Shown: one piece after another, positions 60,135 through 64,000 of the stretch | Layout: the number at the start of each line of letters is the position of its first letter | How positions within the stretch are numbered: position 1 is the stretch's first letter | Origin: Daucus carota subsp. sativus | Lineage: Eukaryota > Streptophyta > Magnoliopsida > Apiales > Apiaceae | Length of the DNA: 64,000 bases | Reading direction: 5' to 3' | Assembly: GCF_001625215.2 (NCBI RefSeq) | Contig: NC_030387.2 | Location: 40,819,606-40,883,605, forward strand | Program-made: the position numbers and the translations under genes | Notes under the pieces: model-generated | What the model was told of the DNA's origin: nothing | The model's database searches: none | What the model saw: only the letters and a program-made list of their open reading frames with translations

Positions 60135-60588
60135 TTGAACAGGCAGGTCCCAATATTTATTTTGTTTTTGATATCACATATATATCGTATCTTCAATCTC
60201 TCTCTCTTTTCGTAGAAGTGCCTGCGTACAGTGAAATTTGCATCTGTAAGCTGTTCATATCCTACATTGAAATTTGCATCTGCAAGCTGTTCATATCCTA
60301 CATTGTAGTTACTTGTTTAATCTGGTGGTGCAAAAGTCGAAGTCCAGGTGGATGAATAATTTGGAGACGCTGTTTAACAGAGTATGCAATTAATTTCAAT
60401 CGGTGTCCTTTCTCCTTTCTCCGCAAATGACTACTCTCAGTCATATTAAATTCATACGACGCTATCAGTGACGCCGGATAATCTTGCAAAGATGGTTATG
60501 AGACTGTACAATTAAAAGATTTGACATATATACATATAGATAAACAGATTTAATATAATGCACTTAATAGATTCCTAGTCATTGTTGT
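60135..60588. other. Convergent 3' region between tRNase Z and the LETM1-like gene
   Basis: This 454-bp stretch should hold both 3' untranslated regions. The only structure seen is the 36-bp tandem duplication TGAAATTTGCATCTG(T/C)AAGC... at 60232-60303. No other gene was seen. Confidence 0.6.
60232..60303. repeat. 36-bp tandem duplication in the probable tRNase Z 3' UTR
   Basis: TGAAATTTGCATCTGTAAGC...CATATCCTACAT occurs at 60232-60267 and again at 60268-60303 with one difference. Confidence 0.9.
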
Positions 60589-63500
60589 TTAATGCAAGTC
60601 TGGAGGATCTGTCTCTTCACTGTTGTTTGCACTTGAACTACTTCCATCATCTTTGATGTCTCCGGTTGTTTCACCGTCGACAGCAGCATCATCGGTGTCG
60701 CTCCATTCCTGAAATTCCATTTCCCTCATTTTCTCCAGGAGTTTCACCATGCCGAGCCTTTCCGCAGAGAATGGAGATGGAATCTGAATCACAAACCAGA
60801 GTCATAAGAATCGTGATCACGACCTGGGAAACGGATACCAACTGGCATGAATCAATTAGAATTACCAGCGTTGGGATGTATTTCGTGATTGCGATTAACA
60901 TAGCTGCGTGCATCCATGCAGAGACCTGATTAAGACAAGGAGAGATTGGTTGTCATGTTCCTGATACCATTACGACTAGGAGCGTGTTTGGCTGAGTTTA
61001 AGTCAGTTTCTTGCTTATTACACAAACATACATTTTTCAGCTTAAAGTCAGAAACATCTTTAAGCCTAGACAAACGGGCTCTATATTGCATAACTGATTC
61101 TATTAATAGTAAACTGGCAAAAGAGTATTCTGCGCGTGACAACCACAGATAAAACTGAAATCTGAGAACTATGATGTAACTGAAAATGAAAAGGTATGAA
61201 GATGCTTACAGGCGTCAGCATTAGGATTGTAATGTGAATTAGTTTCGCGACATCGGTTAAAGTTCTTTCAACTTTCTTCCTTTCTCTTGCTGTAACCTTC
61301 TGTCCCCGCAGTGGCTTCATAACAAATTTTACAGAAACCGATACATCAATACAGTACAACTGAGTAACCATCCGTATAGCCTGTAGAACATTCAACTCGC
61401 GGTAAGCATCTGTACACGAACATTTTAGTTATTATATTGATCCAACTGGATATTTAGGATGCGTGGCCTTACAGTACTGACAGATCTAAGCTTCCAAGCA
61501 GATGCACTCAGTATACTCACGAAGATGTTGTCGGGATTGATTAAGTGTGCCCCCCTTTCGCTAGAAGCCTGTTATTACAAGAGGCAGCGATGTAAATTGT
61601 AGCGGATGCAGGCAGAGGGGAGGACACAGGCCGGCCCTTGCATAAGGCGACCACTTAGGGTACTACCCCGGTCAGGGGCACCAGAATTTCCCTAAACTTA
61701 TATGATTCAAGTGAGAACAATTTGGTTGTGAGAACAATGAGAACAGCTGTTCTGTACTTTTCAAAAAGTGCAGAACAACTGTTTTGCAGTTATTTTATTT
61801 TTTTAATATTGCAGCAGAACAATACTGTTTTCAGTGTTCTCACACTAAAACGTGTTCTCCATAGAGCGCGACCCTGTACTCTTATATAGGAAAATTAGAA
61901 ATCATGACAATTATGCCAGGTCAGGTTTCCTGATAAACTTAACCTTGCAAGAAGTAACTTTGTAGGCAGGTCTCTCCATCATGGTCACCGGATAACTGGT
62001 AAGAAAAACCGGAATGCACAAGATTAAACAATTCTTTTCCAAGTTATTTTGATATGAAGTAAAAATGTAGGACTTCACTTTACCGTGATCTACTATACAC
62101 TGCCCAGTAGCACTCCAGACATATAGCAAGTAAGCTCTGACTGCAAAATGTCAGCAGATAATCTTATTTGGACTGTAAAAGATACCCGAAAAGATAAACC
62201 TAGGCCAAGTCGGTACCTTTGGAGCAGGAATGCACGCAAATTTGAATTTAAAGGCCGTCGAGTTGTGGTGACATAGTGAGCAAACCCGACGAAAAGATCA
62301 TAGCAAACTGTAAGCACTGGGTGCAGAATGATTTCCTTCAATGATTCTAATCTGCGTTTGCGTTTTCTGGACTTTTTCCCCCTATTTGGATTAAACTTGG
62401 AATAATATGGAGCATATATGTCTAGCCACTTTATTTCATCAGTAACAACCTGCTAACAACAAATTTAACACTTCAAAATTATTCAATCACCTAGTCTGAA
62501 TAATCGAGGACCGTGGTTATAGATCCACGACTCCACTGCTTACTAACCTCCATGAAGAGCTGATAGTCAGGGAGGATAGAAAATCTAGGATAGAAGAAAA
62601 GGCTACCAAACTCCAAATAGCTGCAAAAAAATTTAAAAATATACGGAATTAAATTGATTGATTATGTCAGGGGAAAGGTTTAACTTGAATCTATGACTGT
62701 CGAATAGATAAAGAAGTCTGCCTGAGAAACTCCTCAACTTCTTCATCAAGATATATGATCTTCATTTTTGTAAAAAATGATCTCGTTTCCTTTCCCAGAA
62801 ACGCGAAAAGACCAAACACAGCCAAATCATCCTCGCGATCCTGTCATGCTACAAATTAGAACCTTTCTCATTTTTCAATAGTGAGTTTATCAAATTTTGC
62901 TATATGCTAACCTTGTCGCAGAATACTTGTTGGCCAGAAATTACACCCTCTCTGCGCAATGCTACAGATAGTTTTGAAACAGCCAGGCCAAGCCAAAATT
63001 CTAGATCTTCAATATCTTTAAAGGGGAAAATCTTTTCACCAAAATGCAGCAAAAATTCCTCTTCGAAACCAGCTTCACTGGCCAAGTGATGCAGCTTAGC
63101 CACAGAAACAATGGCATACGACGAGTTCATGAGCTCGTTTAGTATAATATTAATAAGAAAAGAGAATGGAATATAGGAAAGACGCCCCGGACCCAACCTC
63201 ATCACTGCAATATAGCAACTTATTGTCATAACGATTCCTGCAACACGACTGAGTCCTTTTTGTGTTAGAAACGAGTCAAGAATGAAGTTGACATATTTAC
63301 GGAAATTCTACAATCCAGACCTTCCTGCATAGTCCATCGACCACTTTTTCAACATAGGCATAAATATTGCTGTGTCACGAGGCAATTCCACCATTCTAGA
63401 TCCGAACCACTGTACTAAATTAGGGCACCTCGCGTCGAGCTCATCTTGTATGCACTTCCCAAGATATTTTGTTATAGGGTGTAAGCTAAACAATGATTGT

Positions 63501-64000
63501 AACAAGTTTATTAGAAAGAAGCATGCAATCCATATATAATTGTAGAGAATTTTAATTGAAATTAATAAACTCGTGGCTCAAAATCGCGTACTTTGGGAAA
63601 AACTTGTGAGGTGTACTGTCAAAGCGTAAAGGACACTGTAATACTTACATCCTAGAGACGGAAGTATTGGCGTGGCGTTTTTCAGTAAGAATCAGCTCGA
63701 TAGGAATTGCTGAGCTTAGTAAGTCGTAAACAGCTATCTGTAGAGTCAGAAATCATACTTAAGGTGTCTGATTGAATTTTATAGTTAGTTGTTATAAAAG
63801 CTTAAAATAGAACAGACAATATCACTTTGTGATCATCAAGTCAGATAAATCCTAGTGCCAGTGTTTTTTTTTTTGCATGCTTAATACCTGATAAGCGACT
63901 TTTTTGTGCCACGAGTGAACATCAACTCCCCTCCATGCCATCGCAAGCTCTGGATCACGTCTATTTGATTCGTGTCTTTGAATTGCATCTAAAACACCTT
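60589..64000 (-). CDS. LETM1-like protein (5' end outside the window)
   Basis: The gene enters from the right edge. Exons read as complement of 63888-64000 (partial), 63649-63737, 63321-63485, 62912-63248, 62722-62840, 62548-62620, 62217-62449, 62084-62140, 61944-61995, 61473-61568, 61210-61380 (or 61409), 60866-60925 and 60589-60783. The product includes MAWRGVDVHSWHKKVAYQIA, YDLLSSAIPIELILTEKRH, KLHHLASEAGFEEEF, DLEFWLGLAVSKLSVALRRE, YLEFGSLFFYPRFSILPDYQ and a C-terminus with a LETM1-like helix region (LRGQKVTARERKKVERTLTD, IPSPFSAERLGMVKLLEKMR) and an acidic, serine-rich tail. Plants have uncharacterised proteins of this kind annotated as LETM1-like; true LETM1 is a mitochondrial inner-membrane cation exchanger, but this similarity is limited to the C-terminal part, so the function is unknown. 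The exon 62722-62840 seems to use a GC donor, and the junction 61473/61409 has a phase problem. Confidence 0.8.

Overview
This window is nuclear DNA from a flowering plant. It is AT-rich, its genes are split by many short introns, and every conserved protein reads as an ordinary plant nuclear gene. Many short terminal-inverted-repeat elements ending in CTCCCTCCGTCCC-like sequence (Stowaway type) lie between and inside the genes. A eudicot is likely. An asterid such as an Apiaceae member is a guess from the repeat style only. No rRNA, tRNA, CRISPR array, organellar block or complete retrotransposon was recognised.

Layout. (1) 1-12079, minus strand: two tandem GLABRA2-type HD-ZIP IV homeobox genes. 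The right copy (8384-12079) is complete with 11 coding exons. The left copy shows only coding exons 1-3 and runs off the left edge. About 7 kb of repeat-bearing DNA separates them, including a 42-bp minisatellite. (2) 12080-16888: repeat-rich spacer. (3) 16889-29384, minus: CPSF100 (CPSF2-like), 18 coding exons, with several elements and duplications in its introns. (4) 29385-33857: divergent spacer filled by a nested transposon block with a Helitron-like end and a captured gene fragment. (5) 33858-41743, plus: AAE13-type malonyl-CoA synthetase, 17 coding exons, including a U12-type intron with AT-AA ends. (6) 42918-44497, plus: a small hotdog-fold acyl-CoA thioesterase. (7) 44498-47542: spacer with a GC-richer LTR-like block. 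(8) 47543-52036, minus: PEX2, the peroxisomal RING peroxin, 8 coding exons. (9) 53619-60134, plus: long-form tRNase Z, 12 coding exons, with an N-terminal targeting extension. (10) 60589 to the right edge, minus: a LETM1-like protein gene whose 5' end lies outside the window.

The genes are unrelated housekeeping or developmental genes and do not form a cluster. Two adjacency themes are worth noting. An acyl-CoA-forming enzyme sits next to an acyl-CoA thioesterase. Two metallo-beta-lactamase-fold RNA 3'-processing proteins occur in the same window: CPSF100, which has lost metal ligands, and tRNase Z, which keeps them. The strongest unusual signals are the AT-AA U12 intron, two GC-AG introns, the phase problem in the LETM1-like gene, the ordered minisatellite and the nested transposon block. 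I did not find a convincing novel multi-gene system. Exon coordinates were read by eye from splice signals, reading frame and family similarity recalled from knowledge. No alignment was run.
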